The notes below the pieces were generated by a model that was not told the origin of the DNA, ran no database searches, and was given only the letters and a program-made list of their open reading frames with translations. Shown piece by piece: positions 8,167-15,917 of a stretch of DNA of 64,000 nucleotides. The number at the start of each line of letters is the position of its first letter. The first letter of the stretch is position 1. The stretch covers positions 1-64,000 of the forward strand of contig NZ_BAAAZR010000027.1 of assembly GCF_039537005.1 (NCBI RefSeq), written 5' to 3'. The translations under genes were made by a program, and so were the position numbers. This DNA is from Sphaerisporangium flaviroseum. GTDB taxonomy: Bacteria; Actinomycetota; Actinomycetes; Streptosporangiales; Streptosporangiaceae.

Positions 8167-9498
8167 TCAGTTGCGGTGTTTCCAGATTCCCGCGAGCGGG
8201 TCGAGCCGCTCGGGGCCGAGCCGGGCCCGCGTTTCCGCGTCCGTGACGCCCATTCCGCGTTCCGGCGCCATGCACAGCACGCCGACCTTTCCGACATGGC
8301 CGTTGGTCTGGACCAGCCGTGTCGCCTCACCGACCTCGGCGAGCGGGTAAACCGCGGAAATGACCGGCATCAGATGTCCGAGCCTGAAAAGACGAATGCA
8401 TTCGTACAGTTCCTGGAGATTCGCTCCGTGGCTGCCGATGATGCGTTTCACGTTCATCCACAGATAGCGGTTGTCATACTCGTGCTGGTATCCCGAGCTC
8501 GACCCGCAGGTCACCACGGCGCCGCCGCGGCGCACCACGAACACCGAGATCCCGAAGGTGGCACGCCCGGTGTAGTCGAAGGCGACGTGCGGGTCCTCTC
8601 CGACCTCACGGCGGATGATCCTGCCCAGCCGCTTGCCCGCCTCGATGGACGTCTCCGGGCCGCCGATGCCCAGTTCCTCCCGGTTGACCACCACGTCACA
8701 GCCGAGCCGCCGGGCGACGGCGGCCTTCTCCTCCGAGCTGACGACGCCCACCGGGATGCCGCCGCCGTTCTTCACCAACTGCGCGGCGAACACTCCGAGC
8801 CCCCCGGCCGCACCCCAGATCAGCACCACATCGCCCTGCTTGATCCGGGCACCCCGGTCGCTCACGAGCATCCGGTACGCCGTCCCCGCGCACTGCGTGG
8901 CGGTCGCGGCCTCCTCCCAGGTCAGATGGGGGGGCTTGGGCAGCACCTGGCTGGCCCGAAGCACCGTGTAGTGCGCCAGCCCGCCGAAGTTGGTCTCGTA
9001 CCCCCACGCACGCTGCCGGCTGCCGAGCATGCCGTCCCAGTGCGTGGCCGGCTCCTGCTCGTCCACGGCGACCGCGCTGGCGACGACGTGATCGCCGACC
9101 TTCCACCGCCGCACTCCGGCCCCGGTGCGGACGACCACGCCCGCGGCGTCCGACCCCAGCACGTGGAACGGCCGATCATGCCGGGAGGCGAAACCACCCT
9201 CCCGCCCGTACCGCCGAAGAAAATCGAAAGTCGGCAACGGCTCGAAAATCGCCGACCACACCGTGTTGTAGTTGATCGAACTGGCCATCACCGCGACCAG
9301 CACCTCATCCGGCGCCAGCTCCGGCATCGGCACCGGACCCACCCGCAATGACTTACGCACATCCTTGTCCGCCATCCCGGCGAACATGTCGACATCCTCC
9401 ACGCGAAGATGTCCCGCGACGAATTCCGTGGGAATTCGAATACGCGCTAATTCCTCCCCCGGTGCGCCATCGATGACAGCCTCGGTTAAAGAATCCAT
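8167..9498 (-). CDS. Crotonyl-CoA carboxylase/reductase family enzyme, copy 2
   Basis: A 443-residue CCR and first gene of the operon; the ATG is preceded by TGAGGAGA at good spacing. Motifs match copy 1 (IWGAAGGLGVFAAQ, YDNRYLWMNVKRIIGSHGAN). The position after GSH is Gly instead of the usual Phe, again hinting at a bulky enoyl-CoA. Compared with copy 1 it lacks a four-residue PDPG segment near residue 273 and differs in pocket-region residues (ATQCAGTAYR versus NLLCAGTSYR), while residues about 36-133 are nearly identical. Two CCRs of different pocket type imply two extender units, or one broad and one narrow enzyme. Confidence 0.92.
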   Translation of the reverse strand: MDSLTEAVIDGAPGEELARIRIPTEFVAGHLRVEDVDMFAGMADKDVRKSLRVGPVPMPELAPDEVLVAVMASSINYNTVWSAIFEPLPTFDFLRRYGREGGFASRHDRPFHVLGSDAAGVVVRTGAGVRRWKVGDHVVASAVAVDEQEPATHWDGMLGSRQRAWGYETNFGGLAHYTVLRASQVLPKPPHLTWEEAATATQCAGTAYRMLVSDRGARIKQGDVVLIWGAAGGLGVFAAQLVKNGGGIPVGVVSSEEKAAVARRLGCDVVVNREELGIGGPETSIEAGKRLGRIIRREVGEDPHVAFDYTGRATFGISVFVVRRGGAVVTCGSSSGYQHEYDNRYLWMNVKRIIGSHGANLQELYECIRLFRLGHLMPVISAVYPLAEVGEATRLVQTNGHVGKVGVLCMAPERGMGVTDAETRARLGPERLDPLAGIWKHRN

Positions 9499-9558
9499 GC
9501 GATCTCCTCATCCGACGCGGACAGGGATGACGCTAAGGATTCGCAATGCTGGACGCCA

Positions 9559-9590
9559 ACCCCCTATCTACCCCCACCTGCCCCCCTACA
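9559..9590. promoter_or_regulatory. C-rich direct repeats upstream of the extender-unit/PKS operon
   Basis: CCCCCTATCTACCCCC followed by ACCTGCCCCCCTA lies 60-90 bp upstream of the CCR2 start. It resembles the TAGGGG-rich stretch before the PKS gene (3816-3850). A LuxR/LAL-type or other pathway activator could bind here, but this is inference from repetition and position only. The rest of 9499-9742 shows no clear gene. Confidence 0.3.
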
Positions 9591-9742
9591 TTTCTTGCAA
9601 TGATCGGTAAGGGTCGGCATCATGTCGGCGCCGGAGAAGACCCCGTCCGTGGTCACGGAACCGAACCGGCGAGCCCTCCGGGAGTGGGCACAGGTGGTGC
9701 GACCGCGCGCACCCACCGCACGGGCACGGGCACGGACACGGG

Positions 9743-11815
9743 CTACAGCACGGCGGCGACCAGTTCGGCGAACTGTTCGGGGGTGACGATCGGCACTCCT
9801 GAGCTCTCGGCCTTGGTGCGCTTCGAGCCGGCCTTCTCCCCCGCGACCAGAAGTGATGTCTTGGCCGAGACGCTCGAGGACGCCTTGCCGCCCGCACGCT
9901 CGATCAGCTCGTTCATCTGGTCGCGTGACAGCGACTCCAGCACCCCGGTCATCGCACCGGTGACCACGACGGACATGCCCGCCAGCGGCAGCGCGGCCGT
10001 GTCGCCCGGCTCGTCGCCGGGCGCGCCGAGGGTGTATCCGGGCTCGGTCATGTTCACCCCCGCGGCGACCAGCTTGTCGATGAGATCGCCGAGCTCGGCG
10101 AGCTCGGCCACCACCACCGGCGCCTTCTCGGGGCCGATGCCCTCCACCTGCTGGATCGCCTCGGCGTCGGCCGCGCGGATCGCGGCCATGGTGCCGAAGT
10201 GCTTGGCGATGCGGCGGCTCATGGAACGGCCGGTGCCCCGCACGCCCAGCGCGCAGAACACCCGGCTCAGCGGCTGGGACTTGGCCCGCTCGATCGCGGC
10301 GAGCAGGTTGTCGGTGCTGACCGCGCCCATGCGCTCAAGGGCCAGCAACGGCTCGCGGGTGAGATAGAACAGGTCGGCGAAGTCGGTGATCAGCCCGGCG
10401 TCGAGCATCTGCTGGACGCGGTTGTCGGCCAGGCCCTCGATGTCGAGCTGGCCGCGGCCCACCGCGTATCCGATGGACGCGATCGCCCGGCACGCGCGGC
10501 CGCGCACGCACCGCCACCGCTCCTGGGAGGTGTCGATCGCGTCACCGCAGAACGGGCAGGCCTCGGGGAAGGCGATCGGCTGCTCGGCCCCCGTACGCAG
10601 GTGGACGACGGGCGCCTGGACCCGCGGGATCACATCACCCGCCTTGTAGACGGTGACCGAGTCGCCGAGCAGAAGACCGCGGCGGGTGATGTCGGCGACG
10701 TTGTGCAAGGTGGCGTAGGTGACGGTGCTGCCGTCGAGCTCGACCGGCTCCAGCACGGCGCGCGGCGCGATGATCCCGGTGCGGCCGGTGTTCCACTCGA
10801 CCGCGAGCAGCTTGGTGATCTTCTCGGTGGGGGGCAGCTTGTAGGCGATCGCCCACCGGGGCGCGCGCGAGCTGAACCCCGCCTGCTCCTGGTCGACGGC
10901 GAGGTCGGCCTTGACGACGATGCCGTCGATGCCGAACGACAACTGCGGCCGGGACGCGGCGATCTGCTCGATGCGCTCCTGCGCCTGCTCCAGCGTGCCC
11001 GCGACGGTGCCGGCGACCGGAGTGGCGGCGGTGGTCTGCACGCCCTGCCCGGCGACCCATTGCATGATCTGGCTGTGGGGCCACTCGCGCAGCCCCGCGG
11101 CGAGCTCTGAGGTGTCGTCGACCGGCAGCGGGAGCGCCCCGTATCCGAAGAAGGTCAGCTCGCACACATAGGGCCGGTCCTGGGCGCGCAGGGTGCCGGC
11201 GACGCCGCTGCGCGGGTTGGCGAAGGTCGTGCCGTCGTGCGCGCGGCGCTTGGCGCACGCCTGCTCGAACTGGGCGGCGGTCATCATCACCTCGCCTCGC
11301 AGCTCCACCGTGACCGGCTCGGCCAGCCGGCCGGGAAGCCCGACGATGGTGCCGATGGCATGGCTCACATCCTCCCCCGCGGTGCCGTCGCCGCGGGTGA
11401 CCAGCTGGACCAGGCGGCCACGACGGTAACGGGCGCAGATCGCCATGCCGTCCAGCTTGGGCTCCACGCTCCAAGCGGTCACCGGGCGGCCGAGCCTGCG
11501 CTCCAGCCCGGCGGCCCAGTCGGCGAGCTGCTCGGCGCCGAAGACGTTGTCGAGGCTGAGCATGGGCACGGTGTGCGGGACGTCGCCGACCACCGCGCCG
11601 CCTGATACCTTGCCCGTCGGCGAGCCGGGCAGCACCTGGGCAGGATGATCCTGTTCGTAGGCCGCGATGCCGCGCACCAGCCGGTCGTAGACATCGTCGT
11701 CCAAGGTGGAGGTGCCGTCGCCGTAGTACGCGGCGGAGGCGTCCAGCGCGAGCTGGACGGCTTCGGCGTAGGCCGCGGGGTCGGGGAGCCGGGTGATCGG
11801 GGGCGCGTCGCTCAT
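9743..11815 (-). CDS. ligA: NAD+-dependent DNA ligase
   Basis: A 690-residue LigA that seals nicks in duplex DNA. Order: N-terminal NAD-binding Ia region, adenylation domain with VEPKLDG (Lys120) and TRGDGTAGEDV, OB fold, four-Cys zinc finger (CPFC and later CVRGRAC), helix-hairpin-helix repeats (VEGIGPEKA), and a C-terminal BRCT domain. The length is standard. Several family-typical words are altered (EVMMTAAQFEQACAKRRAHDG, FANPRSGVAGTLR instead of FANPRNAAAGSLR), which resembles the secondary LigA paralogues of actinomycetes more than the housekeeping copy; that is inference. It lies just outside the PKS operon with its own 240-bp spacer. Confidence 0.94.
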   Translation of the reverse strand: MSDAPPITRLPDPAAYAEAVQLALDASAAYYGDGTSTLDDDVYDRLVRGIAAYEQDHPAQVLPGSPTGKVSGGAVVGDVPHTVPMLSLDNVFGAEQLADWAAGLERRLGRPVTAWSVEPKLDGMAICARYRRGRLVQLVTRGDGTAGEDVSHAIGTIVGLPGRLAEPVTVELRGEVMMTAAQFEQACAKRRAHDGTTFANPRSGVAGTLRAQDRPYVCELTFFGYGALPLPVDDTSELAAGLREWPHSQIMQWVAGQGVQTTAATPVAGTVAGTLEQAQERIEQIAASRPQLSFGIDGIVVKADLAVDQEQAGFSSRAPRWAIAYKLPPTEKITKLLAVEWNTGRTGIIAPRAVLEPVELDGSTVTYATLHNVADITRRGLLLGDSVTVYKAGDVIPRVQAPVVHLRTGAEQPIAFPEACPFCGDAIDTSQERWRCVRGRACRAIASIGYAVGRGQLDIEGLADNRVQQMLDAGLITDFADLFYLTREPLLALERMGAVSTDNLLAAIERAKSQPLSRVFCALGVRGTGRSMSRRIAKHFGTMAAIRAADAEAIQQVEGIGPEKAPVVVAELAELGDLIDKLVAAGVNMTEPGYTLGAPGDEPGDTAALPLAGMSVVVTGAMTGVLESLSRDQMNELIERAGGKASSSVSAKTSLLVAGEKAGSKRTKAESSGVPIVTPEQFAELVAAVL

Positions 11816-12077
11816 GAATCCATCATGCCGTGCGGCACCGACGATTTCGGCATGCCATTAGGGGGCTGAGCTGGGGTGTAACCACCCAGCCGAGCGATGG
11901 GGCGCAAGGCGTCGCACTCATGCGGGCGCACGGTGGGCGGTGACCGGATGCGGGCCGCGGGAGGCGGACTGGACGGCTTCGCTGACCGCGCAGGACCGCG
12001 CTACTCGCTCCTCCCGGCGGACCTCTCCCGCCCAACCGGCCAAGGTGAGCCCTCCGTGCGGGCCGCGCGTCACGCGG

Positions 12078-12266
12078 TCAGGCGGTGACGAGGGCCCGGT
12101 GGGGAGCCACGACGGCTCCATCGGGGAGCAGCAGACCGGTGTCCTCGAACAGCACGACACCGTTGCACAGCAGGCTCCACCCCTGGTCGGGGTGGGCCAC
12201 GATCACGTGCGCGGCTTCGCGGTCGGGGGCGTAGGCGGTGGGACAGGCGGGCTGATGCTTGCACAT
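12078..12266 (-). CDS. DUF5999 small protein
   Basis: A 62-residue protein with the hallmark sequence MCKHQPACP, then HPDQGWSLLCNGVVLFEDTG and LLPDG, matching the small DUF5999 family common in actinomycetes. Function unknown; the conserved Cys/His pairs near the N terminus could bind metal. The ATG follows AAGAGGTG at 7-base spacing. Longer readings upstream lack family similarity. It is a single gene between the LPMO and ligA. Confidence 0.85.
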   Translation of the reverse strand: MCKHQPACPTAYAPDREAAHVIVAHPDQGWSLLCNGVVLFEDTGLLLPDGAVVAPHRALVTA

Positions 12267-12607
12267 GATGGCACCTCTTGGGTGGCGCTCCTCGGGGATG
12301 TCTCTTCTCTTCGTCATAGTGCGGGAAGGCGCTAACAATATGGTTGTAGAACGCTTGCGGAACCGCTGTGCTCCGATCGCGGCCGCATGCGCGCCGAGCG
12401 CCGGCGGCGCCTTTCTCCGCGTCCACCGGAAATTCTGCCCCATCTCGGGTCCGGCCGATGTGAAATTTTCAGGAGACCGGGAAGCCTTTCAGGGGCGCTT
12501 TTTGGCTGGTCGCCCAACTAATTGGACCCTACGCCCCTGGTCGCGGGCGGGTTGACCAAGCCGGGTCATTTGTGCGCCCGTACCTCCGTCAGATAGCTTC
12601 ACGAGTG
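12267..12607. other. Divergent intergenic region between DUF5999 and LPMO genes
   Basis: About 340 bp without a convincing gene. It is locally AT-richer around 12325-12350, where AACAATATGGTTGT forms an imperfect dyad that could serve the DUF5999 promoter. Nothing else was recognised. Confidence 0.4.
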
Positions 12608-12621
12608 CGGGAGCGCTCCCA
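12608..12621 (+). promoter_or_regulatory. CebR-like cellulose-utilisation operator
   Basis: CGGGAGCGCTCCCA matches 13 of 14 positions of the known Streptomyces CebR operator TGGGAGCGCTCCCA, with a perfect 12-bp palindromic core. It lies 39 bp upstream of the LPMO start, a typical repressor position. No cebR gene is in the window, so control would come from a distant regulator sensing cello-oligosaccharides. Confidence 0.75.
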
Positions 12622-12659
12622 CCACCCGGAACCCCCAACCGGAACACGGAGACCGCACG

Positions 12660-13331
12660 ATGCCCCATCACCACCTCAGATCACCCCGCTGGGCACTCCG
12701 CACCCTGGCCATGCTGCTGTTCGCGGCCCTGCTCTGCGCCACCCCCCTCACCGGCACCGCTTCGGCGCACGGGTCGGTCATGGACCCCGCCGCCCGCAAC
12801 TACGGCTGCTGGCTGCGCTGGGGCAGCGACTTCCAGAACCCCTCCATGCAGCAGCAGGACCCCATGTGCTGGCAGGCATGGCAGACCGACACCAACGCCA
12901 TGTGGAACTGGAACGGGCTCTACAGGGAGAACGTCGGCGGCAACCACCAGGCGGCCATCCCGAACGGCCAGCTGTGCAGCGCGGGCCGGACCGGTGCCGG
13001 TCGCTACCGCGCCATGGACACACCCGGCCAGTGGAAGACCACGAACCTGTCCAGCACCTTCAACCTCCGCCTCAACGACCAGGCGAGCCACGGCGCCGAC
13101 TACATCAGGGTCTACATCAGCCGCCAGGGCTACAACGCCACCACCACGGCCCTCGGGTGGAACCATCTGGAGCTGGTCCGCGAGACCGGCAGGTACGCTC
13201 CCGGCCAGACGTACATGATCAACAACATCTCCAGAGGAGCACGCACCGGCCGCCACGTCGTCTACACGATCTGGCAGGCCTCGCACATGGACCAGACGTT
13301 CTACTTCTGCAGTGACGTCAACTTCGTCTGA
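12660..13331 (+). CDS. AA10 lytic polysaccharide monooxygenase
   Basis: A 223-residue secreted copper enzyme that oxidatively cleaves cellulose or chitin. The signal peptide ends TASA|H, so mature His37 becomes the N-terminal half of the copper histidine brace; the second brace His is His144 in QASHGADY. The C terminus (TFYFCSDVNFV) matches the family's conserved end with its axial aromatic residue. There is no carbohydrate-binding module, so it is a single-domain LPMO. The CebR-type operator upstream argues for induction on cellulose. Confidence 0.93.
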   Translation: MPHHHLRSPRWALRTLAMLLFAALLCATPLTGTASAHGSVMDPAARNYGCWLRWGSDFQNPSMQQQDPMCWQAWQTDTNAMWNWNGLYRENVGGNHQAAIPNGQLCSAGRTGAGRYRAMDTPGQWKTTNLSSTFNLRLNDQASHGADYIRVYISRQGYNATTTALGWNHLELVRETGRYAPGQTYMINNISRGARTGRHVVYTIWQASHMDQTFYFCSDVNFV

Positions 13332-13347
13332 CGATTCCGCCCCGCCC

Positions 13348-13377
13348 CTCCGCCGAACGCCATCGCGTCCGGCGGAG
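13348..13377 (+). terminator. Rho-independent-type hairpin after LPMO
   Basis: CTCCGCCG-a-ACGC, loop catc, GCGT-c-CGGCGGAG: a 13-bp stem with one mismatch, 17 bp after the LPMO stop. Confidence 0.7.
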
Positions 13378-13458
13378 TCAGGCGCCGCCGGAGCGGAGCA
13401 CACGCGCCGGACCGCCCTGACCCGATAGCCGGTTGACAACCTGTCCTCCGCCTCCCGC

Positions 13459-13499
13459 GTCTCTGTAAAGCTCGGGGAGTCTCTGGTAAACCTCGGAGA
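13459..13499 (+). promoter_or_regulatory. Tandem 20-bp direct repeat upstream of the CHAT operon
   Basis: Two adjacent copies, GTCTCTGTAAAGCTCGGGGA and GTCTCTGGTAAACCTCGGAGA, end 20 bp before the first gene. A TTGACA (13433-13438) lies just upstream. Adjacent near-identical repeats at this distance suggest an activator or repressor site controlling the operon. Confidence 0.5.
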
Positions 13500-13519
13500 G
13501 CAGAGAACGGGGTCGGCGG

Positions 13520-13972
13520 ATGGAGCCTGCGGTGGAGACGCAGAGGATCAGCCTGTTACAGGCGGTGGTGGCCATCGCACTGATCGCGGTGTTCGCCGCG
13601 GTGCTGGTAGTGCTCGGGTTCCTGCGCGGCGACGAGCACTGGGACCGGCTGGTCTACCTGCTTGGGGGCCTGGAGGCGATCGTGTTCGCCGGGGTGGGCG
13701 CGCTGTTCGGCAGCACCATCCAGCGGGCCGACGCCGCCGCCGCGCGCAAGGACGCCGCCGCCGCGAAGGAGGAGGCCAAGGCCGAGCGGCAACGTGCGGA
13801 CGTCCTTCGGGAGAAGTCGGCCGACGGCGAGAAGCTGGCGGCGGCCGTCCGGATGGCCGTGGCCGGATCCGAACAACCGGGCGCCCGAAGGGGGGCGCGT
13901 CCCGAAGAGGTGCAACCGACCCAGTTGGAAGCGCTCGCGGCGTACGCTCAAAGGCTGTTCCCCGACGCTTAG
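13520..13972 (+). CDS. Small membrane protein with cytoplasmic coiled coil, first gene of CHAT operon
   Basis: 150 residues. Two hydrophobic helices (about 12-35 and 45-67) precede a charged Ala/Lys/Glu-rich stretch (about 70-105, AAARKDAAAAKEEAKAERQR) predicted to form a coiled coil, then a variable tail. No family was recognised by name. Ten bases separate it from the CHAT-protease gene, so it is probably co-expressed and may anchor the complex to the membrane. The start ATG was chosen because the next upstream codons are out of the conserved hydrophobic pattern. Confidence 0.75.
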   Translation: MEPAVETQRISLLQAVVAIALIAVFAAVLVVLGFLRGDEHWDRLVYLLGGLEAIVFAGVGALFGSTIQRADAAAARKDAAAAKEEAKAERQRADVLREKSADGEKLAAAVRMAVAGSEQPGARRGARPEEVQPTQLEALAAYAQRLFPDA

Positions 13973-13982
13973 GGGCGGCGCC

Positions 13983-15917
13983 GTGATCACGAGCATCATC
14001 CGAGTCGACCCGCCGCAGGGCGCTGGGTACCCGGTGGGCTTCTACACCGACCACGGCACCGACCCCGGCACCTGGCGGGATCAGCCGGTGGCCAGGTGCG
14101 TCATCGCGGCCGGCGCCGACCTCGACCCGGTGCGCACGGTGCTGCTGCGCGCCGCGTCCGACTCGATCGTCCGCCGCGCCGCCGGGGAGGCACTGCACGG
14201 CCTGATCGCCGCGACCGACGTCGGCCAGGCCTGGGCCGCGCAGCAGGGCCGGGTGCGCACCTTCTTCGACATCCGCCCGCCGGAACTGCGCGCCCTGCCG
14301 TGGGAGCTGATGCTGGACGGCAACAGGCAACTGTTCCTGGACGCGACACGCACCTGCGTACGTGGCCACCTCGGACCGGGCCCGAAGGAGGAGTTCCTGG
14401 TGCCGGTCAGGCTGCTGGTCGTGGTGGGGAACGCACGCGACCCGAACCTGCGAGCCGCCGACGAGGTGGACGCCATCCGGCGGGCCGTCAAGGAGTGGCC
14501 GGGCGAGTGGCATATCGACGTGCTCTGGGAGCCCTCGCCCACCGCCTTGTTCGACCGTTTCGAAGCGCTCCGGCCGCATGTCTTCCACTTCATCGGACAC
14601 AGCGGGATCGACCCCGGCGACGAGTCGCCCATGTTGGAGCTGCTCACCGACACGGGTGTGCGGACCGTCACCAGCCACCTGATCGGCAACTCGGGGCTGG
14701 CCGCACCCCGGTTCGTCTTCCTCAACGCCTGCCGCGCGTCGTACGGGGACTCAGGCGAGGCGCACCGGGCGAGCTGGGCGGTGGCGGAGGCGTTCGAGGA
14801 GCTGGGCGCCGACGCGGTGCTGTCCATGCAGGGCGACATCCCATCCGAATCCGCGGTCGGCTTCGCCGAATCGGTCTACACCGCGCTCGCGGCCGGAAAG
14901 CCGATCGACGAGGCGGTACGGCTGGCCCGCGCCGCCCTCTTCAGGAAGCCCGACCCGGCCTGGGCACTGCCGACTCTGCTGGTACGGCGGCAGCCCGAGG
15001 AGGTCCTGCCCTGGCGGCTCGGCGTGTCCCGGCAGAACGCCAAGCGGATCGCCCGCTCCTGGTACGGCAGCCTGCGCTCCACCATCGACAGGACCGATGA
15101 GCACTGGCGGCTGTGGGGCGGGCCCGACTTCGATGCCACCGACTGGCACGCGCTGCTGGTCTGCGGCGGCGCGAACAGGGGCAAGACCTCCCTGATCCGC
15201 TCCTGCGTGTACACCTGGCATCTGCGCGGCTGCCAGGCCGTCTACACCGACCTGCGCTCCATAAACGACGACGACAACGTCTCCTGGCTCGACGTCCTGC
15301 GGGCGGTCGCGAGCACGCTTGCGTTGTGCATGCCGGAGCGCTCAGAGGGCCCGGTCCGGCTCTTCCTGCACCAGCTCGCGCACCTGCGCAGGGGCGACTG
15401 GCCTCCCGACGCCGCCCACGAGGACCTGACCCCCGACGACGGCGGGCGCTGGCAGGCCGCGCACGAAGGCGAGCCCGAGCTGCGGGCCCGGCTGTTCGAG
15501 GCCGCCCGCACGATGCTGTCCGAGGTGGCGGGACAGGAACCGCTGACCCTGGTCATCGACCACATCGCCAAGGCGCTGCCCAGCGAGCTCGGCGACTCTC
15601 TCGTGCCGGGCCTGCTGATCCCGATCGCCGAGGGCGAGCTGCCCAACGTCAGGATCATCGTGGCCGAGCAGACCGACGCGGCCAGGCGCCTGCTCGGCGA
15701 GTTCACGACGCTGGCCGGGTCGCTGACGGTGGAGCCGTTCCCTCAGGCACAGACCGTGCAGATCTTCCGGGAGTACGGCGCTCGCGTCCACCGGCCCTAC
15801 ACCGACCAGTGGAAGAGCATGGTCGAGACCCTGAGCACGCTGCCGGGACCGTGGCTGGAACCGGTCACGCTGACCCAGCTCAACGGGCTGCTCCCGCCTC
15901 CGGCGGTACGGCCGTGA
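13983..15917 (+). CDS. CHAT-domain protease fused to P-loop NTPase
   Basis: 644 residues. The N-terminal half is a caspase-like CHAT domain: PWELMLDG, then His206 in FHFIGHSG and Cys250 in FLNACRAS, the catalytic dyad at the usual spacing. The C-terminal half has a Walker A GGANRGKTS (Lys401) and an LVIDH Walker-B-like strand. CHAT peptidases in bacterial conflict systems cleave partner proteins after an NTPase senses a trigger. The GTG start follows AGGGGCGG and sits ten bases after the previous stop; a longer reading upstream overlaps that gene. Its stop overlaps the next GTG (GTGA), so it is translationally coupled to the STAND protein. The target is unknown. Confidence 0.88.
   Translation: MITSIIRVDPPQGAGYPVGFYTDHGTDPGTWRDQPVARCVIAAGADLDPVRTVLLRAASDSIVRRAAGEALHGLIAATDVGQAWAAQQGRVRTFFDIRPPELRALPWELMLDGNRQLFLDATRTCVRGHLGPGPKEEFLVPVRLLVVVGNARDPNLRAADEVDAIRRAVKEWPGEWHIDVLWEPSPTALFDRFEALRPHVFHFIGHSGIDPGDESPMLELLTDTGVRTVTSHLIGNSGLAAPRFVFLNACRASYGDSGEAHRASWAVAEAFEELGADAVLSMQGDIPSESAVGFAESVYTALAAGKPIDEAVRLARAALFRKPDPAWALPTLLVRRQPEEVLPWRLGVSRQNAKRIARSWYGSLRSTIDRTDEHWRLWGGPDFDATDWHALLVCGGANRGKTSLIRSCVYTWHLRGCQAVYTDLRSINDDDNVSWLDVLRAVASTLALCMPERSEGPVRLFLHQLAHLRRGDWPPDAAHEDLTPDDGGRWQAAHEGEPELRARLFEAARTMLSEVAGQEPLTLVIDHIAKALPSELGDSLVPGLLIPIAEGELPNVRIIVAEQTDAARRLLGEFTTLAGSLTVEPFPQAQTVQIFREYGARVHRPYTDQWKSMVETLSTLPGPWLEPVTLTQLNGLLPPPAVRP

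Noticed and set aside
13662..13982. Upstream extension of the CHAT gene
   Set aside because: It overlaps the first gene of the operon in another frame and lacks CHAT similarity; GTG 13983 has a ribosome site.
15113..15913. 267-residue upstream extension of the STAND protein
   Set aside because: Antiparallel to real coding information of the CHAT protein in another frame and Arg-rich; GTG 15914 overlaps the CHAT stop as GTGA.
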